The notes: a model not told the origin generated them from the letters alone. A stretch of DNA of 64,000 nt from an uncultured Prevotella sp. (GCA_905198745.1 CAJKDU010000003.1:1-64000); one strand, 5' to 3'. Positions 16,500-25,180 are shown, numbered from the stretch's first letter. Made by a program: numbers and translations.

Positions 16500-19013
16500 A
16501 TGAACTTACAAGAACTTATTGAGCGTCAAAGCTCGTTGCCGGCTTCGCAGATAGCCCGTCGGGTGAATGACGAACTGGACCGCCACAACAACCTTGTCGT
16601 CACGGCTCCTCCTGGTGCCGGCAAGTCTACACTTCTTCCGCTCACCATCCTCAAGGGCATGGTGGGCGGCAAGGTGCTCATGCTCGAGCCTCGCCGACTT
16701 GCTGCCAGGCAGATAGCCTGCCGCATGGCCGAGATATTGGGTGAACCGGTGGGGCAGACCGTTGGGTATAGGGTGAGGTTTGAGTCGAAGGTGTCGGCGC
16801 TTACCCGCATAGAGGTGCTGACCGAAGGCATCCTGACCCGTATGCTGGTAGACGACGCCACACTTGATGGCGTGGAAGTAGTTGTCTTCGACGAGTTTCA
16901 CGAGCGCAGTCTTCATTCCGACTTGGCGCTTGCCCTCACTTTGCAGACACAACGCATCATCCGCCCGGACCTGAAGGTGCTCATCATGTCGGCCACGATA
17001 GACACCGGCTACATTTGCCGTGCCCTGCAGGCAACCCTTGTGGAGAGCGAAGGCAGGATGTTTCCCGTAACCATCCACCATGTGCTGGAAGATACCGCTC
17101 CTCGCGACATGGCACAGGCAGCAGCCGTTGCTGTGGCCAAGGCACACCGCGAGCAAGAGGGCGACATCCTCGTGTTTCTGCCCGGACAAGGCGACATAGA
17201 AAAGTGCCGTGCGCTTCTCGGCACCTCACTTGCTCCCACGGAAGTGCTGCCGCTCTACGGCAATCTGTCGGCAGAACAGCAGCGCCGTGCCATCGCTCCG
17301 TCAAGGGAAGGCGAGCGCAAGGTGGTGCTTGCCACCCCTATTGCCGAGACATCCATCACCATTGAGGGGGTGCGCACGGTTATCGATTCCGGCCTTTGTC
17401 GCCAGCAGGTGTTCGACGCACGCACCGGACTGAGCCATCTGGAGACCGTGCGCATCAGCATGGACATGGCCACGCAGCGTACAGGACGCGCCGGACGAGT
17501 GGCTGCCGGCACCTGTTACCGCTTGTGGACACTTGCCTCGGAGCACCTTATGGCTGCCCAACGCAAACCCGAGATAGAAGATGCCGACTTGGCTTCGCTG
17601 TTGCTCGAGACCACTGCCTTCGGTGAGACCGACGTGGAGTCGTTGCCGTGGCTCACCTTGCCGCCGCATGGCGGTGTGGTCCGGGCACGACAACTCCTGG
17701 AGTCGCTCGGTGCGATAGGAGAGAATGGGGAAATCACGAAGGTGGGCAAGCGGATGTCGGCCATGGCTTGCCATCCGCGTATAGCCCGAATGATACTCGG
17801 CGGAGAGGATGCCGCCATGAAAAGTCTGGCATGCGACGTGGCAGCCCTGCTTGAAGAAAAAGACCCTATGGGTGGCGATTCGGCGAGCACCGACTTGGCG
17901 CTGCGTGTCAGTATGCTGCGTGCCGCACGTCGCAAGCGGCAGCTGGGCCGATGGCAACGTATAGTCCAGATAGCTGCCGAATACTGCCGCATGGCACAGA
18001 CCCCCGAGGACAACAACGACGTAGCCCCCGAGGATGTGGGACTGCTTGTGGCATGCGCCTATCCCGAACGCATAGCCCGGAGCATGGATGCGATAGGTAC
18101 ATACAGGCTGGCGAGCGGAGAGAATGTGCAGATGGACCATGCCGACGAACTGTCGGCTCACGGCTGGCTTGCCATAGCTTCGCTTCACACGTCGCCTGGC
18201 ATAAAGGGACGCGTCTTCCTGGCTGCTCCTCTTGACCCCTCTTCTCTTGCTCAAGTGTTTGTCAAGGAGCGCGACAACCTGTCGTGGGACGACAAGCAAG
18301 GATGCGTAGTGATGCAGAGAGAACGGCGCATAGGCAAACTCTTGCTGGACAGCAAACCTCTGCAGAATGCTGCCAAGCAGGACATAGTGCGTATTGTCTG
18401 TGAGGCCATGAAGAAATACGGGCTTGGCATGCTGTCGTGGAGTGACGACGAAGTGGTGCGGTTGCAGTGCCGTGTGGCACAGGTCAAGGCGTGGCGTCCG
18501 GAGTTGCCGGTGCCAGACCTCTCCACCGACTGTCTGCTGGCCACGGCTGAAGACTGGCTCCCCTTTTATCTGGAGGCTGGCGGCAAGGTAATATCGACTG
18601 TGGCAGAGCTGCGCAAACTCAATTTGAGAGACATCTTGTGGAGCACGATTCCTTATGAAATGCAGACGGAAATAGACCGCTTGGCGCCCACTCATATCCA
18701 GGTGCCCACCGGTTCGCGCATCAGGGTGGACTACAGGCCGGGGGCCGAAGCACCGGTGTTGAGTGTGCGCTTGCAGGAGTGCTTCGGCATGGCTGCCACC
18801 CCTTGTGTCAACGACGGCAGGCAACCCGTGCTGATGGAACTCCTTTCGCCAGGCTTCAAGCCCGTGCAGCTCACACAGGACTTGGCCAGCTTTTGGCAAG
18901 GCACCTATTTCGAGGTGCGCAAGGAGCTGCGTCGACGCTACCCCAAGCACTATTGGCCCGAGAATCCGCTGGAGGCTGAGGCTGTGAGAGGAGTGAAGCG
19001 GCGCCGCGAATAA
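16500..19013 (+). CDS. hrpB: ATP-dependent helicase HrpB
   Basis: An 837-residue DEAH-box RNA helicase-like protein. It shows Walker A (APPGAGKSTLLP, residues 36-47), the DEAH-type motif II as DEFHERSLHSD, motif III SATI, and the helicase C motif QRTGRAGR. The HA2/OB and HrpB C-terminal regions fill the rest, including YPKHYWPENP near the end. HrpB is widespread but its cellular role is poorly defined. The start follows a terminator by 12 nt with no obvious promoter. Confidence 0.93.
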   Translation: MNLQELIERQSSLPASQIARRVNDELDRHNNLVVTAPPGAGKSTLLPLTILKGMVGGKVLMLEPRRLAARQIACRMAEILGEPVGQTVGYRVRFESKVSALTRIEVLTEGILTRMLVDDATLDGVEVVVFDEFHERSLHSDLALALTLQTQRIIRPDLKVLIMSATIDTGYICRALQATLVESEGRMFPVTIHHVLEDTAPRDMAQAAAVAVAKAHREQEGDILVFLPGQGDIEKCRALLGTSLAPTEVLPLYGNLSAEQQRRAIAPSREGERKVVLATPIAETSITIEGVRTVIDSGLCRQQVFDARTGLSHLETVRISMDMATQRTGRAGRVAAGTCYRLWTLASEHLMAAQRKPEIEDADLASLLLETTAFGETDVESLPWLTLPPHGGVVRARQLLESLGAIGENGEITKVGKRMSAMACHPRIARMILGGEDAAMKSLACDVAALLEEKDPMGGDSASTDLALRVSMLRAARRKRQLGRWQRIVQIAAEYCRMAQTPEDNNDVAPEDVGLLVACAYPERIARSMDAIGTYRLASGENVQMDHADELSAHGWLAIASLHTSPGIKGRVFLAAPLDPSSLAQVFVKERDNLSWDDKQGCVVMQRERRIGKLLLDSKPLQNAAKQDIVRIVCEAMKKYGLGMLSWSDDEVVRLQCRVAQVKAWRPELPVPDLSTDCLLATAEDWLPFYLEAGGKVISTVAELRKLNLRDILWSTIPYEMQTEIDRLAPTHIQVPTGSRIRVDYRPGAEAPVLSVRLQECFGMAATPCVNDGRQPVLMELLSPGFKPVQLTQDLASFWQGTYFEVRKELRRRYPKHYWPENPLEAEAVRGVKRRRE

Positions 19014-19072
19014 GGACGGCCTATTACGGACCGGATGCAGACCGGGAGACAAGCCGGACTGCCTGCATGCAA

Positions 19073-19109
19073 AACGCCCTGCAAGGATATGGAGTCCTTG
19101 CAGGGCGTT
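19073..19109 (-). terminator. Hairpin terminator between convergent hrpB and ddh
   Basis: AACGCCCTGCAAGGA (19073-19087) pairs perfectly with TCCTTGCAGGGCGTT (19095-19109). In the minus direction the stem is followed by TTTTGC, so it best serves ddh. It may also stop hrpB transcripts. Confidence 0.85.
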
Positions 19110-19134
19110 GCCTTATTTGGGGGATGATGAAAGC

Positions 19135-20034
19135 TTATACCAAGTGGCCGATGAGCTCTTCACGCTCGCCTGCGAGCATGTCGATGACAGGAATCTCTAC
19201 CATGGTGTAGCAACCCGGCTGCTGGCGCATGGAAGCGCGAGCCACGTTGACAAGCACCTGACCTGTGAGAGCGGGGTTGTTGATGCTCATGTTGAATTCC
19301 AGACGCTGGTTCTGGGTCTTGCCGCTCACACCCTTACGCACCAGGTTCACACCGTGGCCCATGTCGCGCACTTCGTCGACTGAAGGCACGGCAAACACGT
19401 GTGTCTCGTCGCTTGCGAAGTAGGGGTCGGCCTTGATTTCCTTGGTCACCTCTTCCAGACTTGCACCGTCTTCAAGTTCCACATAGACCATGCGGCGGTG
19501 AATGCCCTCACCCAAAGGAATGGTCATTGACAGGGCATTCTTCACGCCCTTCTTGGAGCGCACGCACACGCTGTGGCCCATGCTCATGCCGGGACCGAAG
19601 TTGGTGTAGCTCAAGCCCTTGGGCGCAAGGCTCTGCATGAGGGTGCGCACGATGGAGTCTGAACCTGGATCCCAACCGGCTGCAATAACCGAAACTGCCT
19701 TGTGCTCCTTGCAGATGGGCATCAGTTCGGCACGGTAGTCGAGGATGGAAGTATGGATGTCGAAGCTGTCGACGGTGTTGATGCCAAGGGGCAGAATCTG
19801 CTTGGCGTATTCTGGGCAGGAACGGGTAGGAGTGGCAAGGATGGCCACGTCAACGTCTTTCAACTCTCGGATGTCCTTCACCACCTCATAGGCAGCCAGT
19901 TCGGCTGGCTTGTTCTCGGCACCGTTGCGGCGCACAATACCTGCTATCTCGAAGTCGGGAGCGGCCTCGAGAGCCTCCACTGTGTAGTGGCCGATATTAC
20001 CATATCCCACTACTGCGGCTCTAATTTTCTTCAT
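19135..20034 (-). CDS. ddh: meso-Diaminopimelate D-dehydrogenase
   Basis: A 299-residue NADPH enzyme that converts tetrahydrodipicolinate directly to meso-DAP, in one step, for lysine and peptidoglycan synthesis. The Rossmann start is IRAAVVGYGNIGHYTVEAL. Conserved residues include ILATPTRSCPEYA, NTVDSFDIH, AAGWDPGSDSIVR and FGPGMSMGHSV. The length matches the family. It is monocistronic, with its own -7 box and terminator. Confidence 0.95.
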   Translation of the reverse strand: MKKIRAAVVGYGNIGHYTVEALEAAPDFEIAGIVRRNGAENKPAELAAYEVVKDIRELKDVDVAILATPTRSCPEYAKQILPLGINTVDSFDIHTSILDYRAELMPICKEHKAVSVIAAGWDPGSDSIVRTLMQSLAPKGLSYTNFGPGMSMGHSVCVRSKKGVKNALSMTIPLGEGIHRRMVYVELEDGASLEEVTKEIKADPYFASDETHVFAVPSVDEVRDMGHGVNLVRKGVSGKTQNQRLEFNMSINNPALTGQVLVNVARASMRQQPGCYTMVEIPVIDMLAGEREELIGHLV

Positions 20035-20074
20035 AATTCTTTTATTGGTTTTCTGTTTGTTACTTTTTCGGCTG

Positions 20075-20082
20075 CAAAATTA
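20075..20082 (-). promoter_or_regulatory. -7 element of ddh
   Basis: Minus strand TAATTTTG, 41 nt upstream of the ATG. No good TTTG is seen at the -33 position. Confidence 0.55.
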
Positions 20083-20193
20083 ATCATTTATAGATGAAAA
20101 CCATTGTGTGCGCCTTACTTTTTTATCTTTTTTATCTATTCGCCTGATAATTTGACTCATATATTTGCGGATTGCTTACTGTTGGACGTAATG

Positions 20194-20225
20194 TTTGCTG
20201 TTTACGGATAAAAGTGTTACTTTTG
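20194..20225 (+). promoter_or_regulatory. Promoter of the ProX-like gene
   Basis: TTTG (20194-20197), 20 bp, then TACTTTTG (20218-20225). The ATG lies at 20254. Confidence 0.7.
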
Positions 20226-20253
20226 CAGTCTAAACAACAAATACTTGACAGTT

Positions 20254-20802
20254 ATGATAGAAAAACATCACGGACGGCCGGCAAGCAGTGAGGGGAGGAG
20301 CGACGTGGAAGTGCGCACCTACGATTTCCTCGACTCTCTGGGGGTGGATTACAACACGGTCTGCCATGAGGGCGCTTACACCATGGAGGAGTGTGCGGCG
20401 GTGGAACGGGAACTTGGTGCGCCAGTGTGCAAGAACCTCTTCTTGTGCAATCGCCAGCACACGCAGTTCTATCTGCTGATGCTTCCCGGAGGGAAAAAGT
20501 TCAAGACCAAGTGGCTCTCGTCGCAACTGGGCTGTGCCCGGCTGTCGTTTGCCGAGGAAGAATACATGGTCAGCATGTTGGGCATCCATCCGGGAGCCGT
20601 GTCGCCCATGGGACTTGTCAACGACTCCTGCCACAAGGTGCTCCTCGTCATTGACCGCGATTTGTTCGCTTCGGCCACCTTTGGCTGTCATCCCTGTGTC
20701 AACACTTCAACCCTCAGCCTTCGGCTCCAAGACCTTACCGAACGCATTGTGCCCGCCACGGGGCATGAATACAGGGTGGTAGAGTTGAAAGGCGAGGAGT
20801 GA
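20254..20802 (+). CDS. YbaK/ProX-type aminoacyl-tRNA deacylase
   Basis: A 182-residue YbaK-fold protein that hydrolyses mischarged tRNA-Pro (Ala or Cys). Features are the start YDFLDSLGVDY, then APVCKNLFLCNRQHTQFYLLMLPG with the conserved Lys, FKTKWLSSQLG, PGAVSPMGLVND and FGCHPCVNTST. These fit the PrdX/ProX branch rather than YbaK itself. The start is the ATG at 20254, because the upstream TTG at 20245 has no support. Confidence 0.85.
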   Translation: MIEKHHGRPASSEGRSDVEVRTYDFLDSLGVDYNTVCHEGAYTMEECAAVERELGAPVCKNLFLCNRQHTQFYLLMLPGGKKFKTKWLSSQLGCARLSFAEEEYMVSMLGIHPGAVSPMGLVNDSCHKVLLVIDRDLFASATFGCHPCVNTSTLSLRLQDLTERIVPATGHEYRVVELKGEE

Positions 20803-20930
20803 ACAATGGGTTATCCGGGATTCTGAGTGTTCCCAAAGGTGTCCAGGCTCGGATGGATTAAAACGGGCTGAAAGCTTGCCAATTACTTGTTGTAGTCTTC
20901 TTGCCACCTTGTTTAAAGGTTGCCCCTTCC

Positions 20931-21420
20931 GCGCGCACGCGCGCAGGAAAAGTTTTTTGTTTTCACACCACTATCTATCACTTTTCTTGATATCTTACAT
21001 TATTCTGCTGATTACAAGCGAGATAGATGGAATGATAGATGAGTGATAGATGGCTAAACATCCCTCACATCTATCACGCATCTATCACTTGCCAAATATT
21101 AACAGAACGTTCAAAATCTTTTCTTCTTTTTGGAGATTCGTTGCCCACGGCCGTGGCAATGAATGCCCAGGTTGTGAAACCAAGCCTGTGCCAGTTATTA
21201 ATGCATCGTAAGTCAGCTATTAGCATATCGTAAGTCTGCCATTAGCACATCGTTAGTCAGCCATTAACGCCTCGTAAGTCAGCCATTAACGCATCATAAG
21301 TCAGCCATTAACACATCGTAAGTCAGCCATTAACGCATCATAAGTCTGCCATTAGCATTCCGTAAGTCAGTCAAAAACAGATTGCAAACGGACAGTTTTG
21401 AAACCATAGTCGGTTTGAAA
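20931..21420 (-). repeat. Dispersed mosaic intergenic repeat, copy B (reverse orientation, longest)
   Basis: Reverse-complement copy of the element at 6327. It runs from the GC end (GCGCGCACGCGCGCAGG, 20931) through TATCTATCACTTTTCTTGAT, ATAGATG/CATCTATCAC palindromes and the GCCCACGGCCGTGGC hairpin block (21146), to an expanded 22-bp tandem array (21186-21383). It ends with GCAAACGG...AACCATAGTCGGTTT, which corresponds to the GAACCGG end of copies A and D. It fills the space after the ProX-like gene. Confidence 0.85.
21186..21383 (-). repeat. 22-bp tandem array inside copy B (about 8 units)
   Basis: Units start at 21208, 21230, 21252, 21274, 21296, 21318, 21340 and 21362, each 22 bp, with consensus GTAAGTCAGCCATTAACGCA then TC on the plus strand. 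Half a unit precedes them. Units differ by 1-4 bases. There are no spacers, so it is not a CRISPR. Confidence 0.95.
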
Positions 21421-21818
21421 CATTTTTGCACCTATTCATGTGCTGCGACATCGGGTGCCGCTCCAAATTCTGTAAGAGTCTTCCGCTGGCATTGAAATTG
21501 GGCTTGTCTGAAGTGTTGGGTAATACGCTGGGCGAGTAGAAGCAGGAAGTATTTCTTCAGTACAAGCATGGAAGTACTGGAGTATACAGGGAGAATACTG
21601 TAGTACTTTGTACCATATACTGCCTGCAAACCATTGTCCCCGCCTTAATCAGCGGCACGGCTTGTTTGTTCGTCTCCCCGGTTTCAAGTGATGGCATCCA
21701 TTTTCCCGTGTTTCAGCAGTAGCATGCGGCGATGAAGCGGAAGCAAGCCGCAGGCAGGGGAGTGGCAGGAAAAAATGGGGGCAGGTGGGGATGCCTTGTC
21801 CGGCAGCCATTGGCCAAC
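21421..21818. other. Gene-free stretch, nothing recognised
   Basis: Only short open frames without family features. Around 21550-21620 several AGTACT, GTATAC and GTAC palindromes are crowded together (for example AGTACTGGAGTATACAGGG). No promoter or RNA could be assigned. Confidence 0.5.
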
Positions 21819-22103
21819 AAAAAGAGGACAACACCCTTCAAGCCGCAATGAAGAAACCTTGCGGAGGTGTTGTCCTCGGCAGGCACGTCGCTCAAGACGT
21901 GCCCGATACCAGACATTGCCCTTCTGCCTGTTGGCATTGTAGTCCCTTTCTTTCACCCCTTTAGTAGGTGTGGCGTCTCACCGCACATTCCGGAACTTGG
22001 CTTATCGCTTTTTGCGCCGTGAGACACACTGGGGTAGGTCGGTGTCTCACCGCACGATGAAGAGGATGGGATTTCTGCCGTTGCGCCGTTAAACACGTTG
22101 CCT
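21819..22103 (-). ncRNA. Candidate structured RNA or long structured 3' UTR of hslR
   Basis: On the minus strand a chain of hairpins ends in a canonical terminator. First comes a 70-bp tandem duplication (21964-22033 and 22034-22103), each unit carrying GTCTCACCGCAC facing GCGCCGT(G/T)A(G/A)ACAC. Then comes the perfect hairpin GGCACGTC (21882-21889)/GACGTGCC (21896-21903). Last is GAGGACAACACC (21824-21835) paired with GGTGTTGTCCTC (21866-21877), with a nested stem, followed in this direction by TTTTT. No protein feature is recognised. It starts 50-270 nt past the hslR stop, so it may be that gene's 3' UTR. Confidence 0.4.
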
Positions 22104-22149
22104 ACTCATTTGTACAGGGAAGAAAGGGCTTCATTTCTTGTGGGCGAGT

Positions 22150-22569
22150 CTATTCCTCGTCGTCCCAATCGTCGTCGTCGTCAAACCCGAAGAGAGCCGG
22201 ATCCACGAAGGCGTCGATGGCACGGCGGTCTTTCTTGGTGGGCCGTCCGGTGCCTCGGGCACGGTCGACGAACCCACTGATGCGACTCATCTCGAGCAGT
22301 TCATACTGCTTGGGGTCGGTCACGTTCTCATAGATTTCGGGTATGAGTTTGGCGCCCACGCGCTGCTCGATGGCCTTGAGAATTCGGAAAGAGTAGGTCA
22401 CGGGCGGTTTCTTCACGCTTACCACCTCGCCCACCTTTACCATGTGGCTTGGCTTCACGGTCATGCCGTTCTTGGTGACGCGTCCGTTCTTGCAGGCGTC
22501 GGCTGCGATAGACCGCGTCTTGAAGATGCGTGCCGCCCAGAGCCACTTGTCTATGCGTGCTGAATCCAT
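22150..22569 (-). CDS. hslR: RNA-binding S4 domain protein (heat shock protein 15 family)
   Basis: A 139-residue protein. The S4 domain covers residues 4-60 (RIDKWLWAARIFKTRSIAADAC, NGRVTKNG, KVGEVVSV). It is followed by a basic segment (ARGTGRPTKKDRRA) and an acidic tail (GFDDDDDWDDEE). The family rescues stalled 50S subunits carrying peptidyl-tRNA. This fits its position 4 nt downstream of pth, which releases peptidyl-tRNA. Confidence 0.9.
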   Translation of the reverse strand: MDSARIDKWLWAARIFKTRSIAADACKNGRVTKNGMTVKPSHMVKVGEVVSVKKPPVTYSFRILKAIEQRVGAKLIPEIYENVTDPKQYELLEMSRISGFVDRARGTGRPTKKDRRAIDAFVDPALFGFDDDDDWDDEE

Positions 22570-22573
22570 ATCC

Positions 22574-23146
22574 TTATCCTTGCTTTTTGTGGTTAAACTG
22601 GTTCATGGTCACATCAATGCCGGCAAGCGCAAAGCTCTTGATGATTTCCACTGCCGTGTCGATGGCAGGCTGCAAGGTCTGCATATCCTCGGCAGAATAG
22701 TGGCCGAGCACCCAGTCCACCTGTCCGCCACGCGGGAAATCGTTGCCGATGCCCACCCGTAGCCGGGCATACTTCTGCCCGATGAGCTGCTGGATGTTGC
22801 CCAGTCCGTTGTGTCCGCCGTTGCTTCCGTTGCCTTTCAGGCGCAAGGCCCCGAGTGGCAGGGAGAGGTCGTCCACCACCACGAGCAGCCTCTCGTTGGG
22901 TATGTTCTCTTTTTGGAGCCAATAGCGCACGGCGTTGCCGCTGAGGTTCATGAAGGTGGTGGGCTTGAGGAGGATGAGCTTTCTGCCCTTGACGGAAGTT
23001 TCCGCCACGAAGCCATAGCGCTTGTCGTCGAAACTTACTCCAGCCTCGCGTGCCAGGGCATCGATCACCATGAACCCCGTGTTGTGGCGTGTACCGTCAT
23101 ATTCGTCGCCCGGATTGCCCAGGCCTACAATCAAGTATTTGTCCAT
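22574..23146 (-). CDS. pth: Peptidyl-tRNA hydrolase
   Basis: A 190-residue enzyme that recycles peptidyl-tRNA. It shows YLIVGLGNPGDEYDGTRHNTGF with the catalytic His in the RHNTG context, KPTTFMNLSGNAV, and VVVDDLSLPLGALRLK with GSNGGHNGL. The length is normal. It lies in a translation-quality cluster rplY-pth-hslR on the minus strand, as in many bacteria where L25/Ctc precedes pth. Confidence 0.96.
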   Translation of the reverse strand: MDKYLIVGLGNPGDEYDGTRHNTGFMVIDALAREAGVSFDDKRYGFVAETSVKGRKLILLKPTTFMNLSGNAVRYWLQKENIPNERLLVVVDDLSLPLGALRLKGNGSNGGHNGLGNIQQLIGQKYARLRVGIGNDFPRGGQVDWVLGHYSAEDMQTLQPAIDTAVEIIKSFALAGIDVTMNQFNHKKQG

Positions 23147-23204
23147 GTCAGTGTGTTGAATGAAAGGGTTCTCGGCCCTTGGCGTTGAACCCGGAAAGGG
23201 GAAA

Positions 23205-23251
23205 ACGAAAAAGAAGTTACCGCTCTCCTCACGAGGTGAGCGACAACTTCT
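23205..23251 (-). terminator. Terminator after rplY
   Basis: AGAAGTT (23212-23218) and CGCTC pair with GAGCG and AACTTCT (23245-23251) around two small mismatches. Minus-strand transcripts then meet TTTTT. The pth start is only about 60 nt further on, so pth may depend on read-through or a nearby promoter. Confidence 0.75.
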
Positions 23252-23277
23252 TTATTATGTTATGCTTACGTTGGCAA

Positions 23278-23886
23278 TTAAGCCTCTGCCTCTGCGTCTT
23301 CAGCTGTGGCAGCTGAACGAGAGTTACGTGTGCTCTTGATAGAGCAAACCACGACGTCCTTGCCTGTAGCGATTTCAAGACCTTCGAAGCTCAGTTCGCC
23401 AACCTTGATGCTCTTGCCGAGCTTGAGGGTTGTAACGTCGATGTCGAGGTGCTCGGGAATCTGCTGATAAGGAGCTGTAACGGCAATCTTGCGGATAGAG
23501 AGGTTCATACGGCCACCGTCACGCACACCCTGAGCAAGACCGCAGAGCTTAACGGGAATGCCGATAGTGATAGGCTTCTGGTCGTTAACCTCGTAGAAGT
23601 CAACGTGGAGCAGAGCGTCTGTCACGGGGTGGAACTGGAGTTCCTTGAGCACAGCTGTGTGCTCCTCACCGTCGATGATGAGCTTGATAACGTAGATGTG
23701 TGGAGTATAAACGATCTTGCGGAGCTCGCTCATGGGAGCTGCGAACGAGAATGCTTCGGGAGCACCGTTCTCACCCTTCTTCTCACCGTAAAGGTTGCAA
23801 GGAACGAGACCTTCTTTTCTCAACAATTTGGAAGCCTTCTTGCCAAGGTCGCTTCTCTTCTGACCTGATACATTAATCTCTTTCAT
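23278..23886 (-). CDS. rplY: 50S ribosomal protein L25 / general stress protein Ctc
   Basis: A 202-residue two-domain L25 (Ctc form) that binds 5S rRNA. The N-terminal L25 domain includes RSDLGKKASKLLRKEGLVPCNLYG and LLHVDFYEV. The C-terminal beta domain spans about 95-185, and a short acidic tail follows (AEDAEAEA). The length is typical of Bacteroidota. Confidence 0.95.
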   Translation of the reverse strand: MKEINVSGQKRSDLGKKASKLLRKEGLVPCNLYGEKKGENGAPEAFSFAAPMSELRKIVYTPHIYVIKLIIDGEEHTAVLKELQFHPVTDALLHVDFYEVNDQKPITIGIPVKLCGLAQGVRDGGRMNLSIRKIAVTAPYQQIPEHLDIDVTTLKLGKSIKVGELSFEGLEIATGKDVVVCSIKSTRNSRSAATAEDAEAEA

Positions 23887-23990
23887 AATGTGTTACTCTA
23901 AATTAAGTTGTTATAAAATAATGCTTAATTCGCCATCACACGAGATACTACATCTCACTCGATGTGCTTCAAAAAGCGGGTGCAAAGGTA
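23887..23990 (-). promoter_or_regulatory. rplY leader with -7 element and two hairpins
   Basis: The minus strand -7 box TACCTTTG lies at 23990-23983, giving a leader of about 90 nt. It contains GAGAT/ATCTC (23942-23956) and AATTAAG/CTTAATT (23901-23930). Such leaders can be autoregulatory in ribosomal protein genes, but no known L25 leader motif is recognised. Confidence 0.45.
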
Positions 23991-24051
23991 GTGCTTTCCG
24001 CTGGAATACACAAGAAAAGGACTGAAAAACAATTAAAAAACAGCGTTTTTC

Positions 24052-24082
24052 TTGCACGTGAATGGTTTTTTAGCTATTTTTG
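24052..24082 (+). promoter_or_regulatory. Promoter of the nusB operon
   Basis: TATTTTTG at 24075-24082 with a CTTG-type -33 at 24051-24054. The ATG is at 24125. Confidence 0.6.
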
Positions 24083-24124
24083 CAAGCAGTTTAGTAAACG
24101 TAATTTATATATCATATCATATCG

Positions 24125-25177
24125 ATGATAAACAGAGAATTAATACGTATTAAGGTAGTTCAGTTGACCTACGCATACTATCAAAACGGCAATCGTAACA
24201 TGGATAATGCGGAGAAGGAGTTGTTGTTTTCCCTCTCCAAGGCTTACGACCTCTACAACCAATTGCTTCTTTTGATGGTAGCCGTGACTCAGGAAGAACG
24301 CCACCGCGTGGAGGTGAACACAGCCCGCGCGCAGAGAGAAGGCACAGAGGTGCCCTCACAGAAGTTTGCTTACAACAAGTTTGCCGTGCAGCTCGAGGAA
24401 AACAAACAGCTGCTCGAGTATGCCGAAACCCAAAAGCAGGGATGGCAGGACGACATTGAGTTCGTGCGTAAACTAAGCGACCAGATAGAGCAGAGCGATG
24501 CCTATCAGCAGTATATGGATTCTGAGGAAGACTCCTACGAGGCCGACCGCGAACTCTGGCGCAAGCTCTACAAACTGTTTATCCAGAACAACGACGACCT
24601 TGACACACTCCTCGAAGACAAAAGCCTCTATTGGAACGACGACCGCGAAATCGTCGACACATTTGTGATAAAGACCATCAAGCGCTTCGATTCCAAGCTC
24701 AAGGCCAAGCAGCCACTGCTTCCCGAATACAAGGATGTGGAGGACAAGGACTTCGCCCGCAAGCTCTTCCGCGCCACTATCCTCAATGCCGATACCTATC
24801 AGCACTACATGAGCACCATGTCGCGCAACTGGGACTTCTCCCGTCTTGCCTACATGGATGTGGTCATCATGCAGATTGCCATCGCCGAGATGCTCACCTT
24901 CCCCAACATTCCCGTAAGTGTGACCATCAACGAATATGTGGAGCTGGCCAAGCTCTACAGCACTCCCAAGAGCGGTAGCTATGTGAACGGCATGCTCGAC
25001 TCCATTGCGCGTAACCTTATATATAAAGGGCTGATGATGAAGTCGATGAACGAGCCTCGTTCCAAGAAGACGGGTCCGCTGCCGCAGCCAGGCAAGCCGC
25101 AGACCGAAAGCCAGGAAGAACCGGCTGAGAAAAGCGACGAAGAAGAAACAGAAACAAAACAACAAGTAACAGAATAA
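24125..25177 (+). CDS. nusB: Transcription antitermination protein NusB, extended form
   Basis: A 350-residue protein. Only the C-terminal half resembles the 140-residue NusB fold: FARKLFRATILNADTYQHY, then DVVIMQIAIAEMLTFPNIPVSVTINEYVELAK and VNGMLDSIARNLI. The first 200 residues form a mostly helical, charged extension found in Bacteroidota NusB. The tail is acidic and low-complexity. It leads the cluster nusB-yajC-ybbR-coaE. Confidence 0.9.
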   Translation: MINRELIRIKVVQLTYAYYQNGNRNMDNAEKELLFSLSKAYDLYNQLLLLMVAVTQEERHRVEVNTARAQREGTEVPSQKFAYNKFAVQLEENKQLLEYAETQKQGWQDDIEFVRKLSDQIEQSDAYQQYMDSEEDSYEADRELWRKLYKLFIQNNDDLDTLLEDKSLYWNDDREIVDTFVIKTIKRFDSKLKAKQPLLPEYKDVEDKDFARKLFRATILNADTYQHYMSTMSRNWDFSRLAYMDVVIMQIAIAEMLTFPNIPVSVTINEYVELAKLYSTPKSGSYVNGMLDSIARNLIYKGLMMKSMNEPRSKKTGPLPQPGKPQTESQEEPAEKSDEEETETKQQVTE

Positions 25178-25180
25178 GGA

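Noticed and set aside
17301..19052. 583-codon open frame on the minus strand across hrpB
   Set aside because: Shadow of a helicase with all motifs; composition is not protein-like.
21208..21383. CRISPR array at the 22-bp repeats
   Set aside because: The units are directly contiguous with no spacers, and no cas genes are present.
21684..21956. 90-codon open frame on the minus strand
   Set aside because: It overlaps the hairpin chain and terminator, has no conserved features, and its codon pattern looks random.
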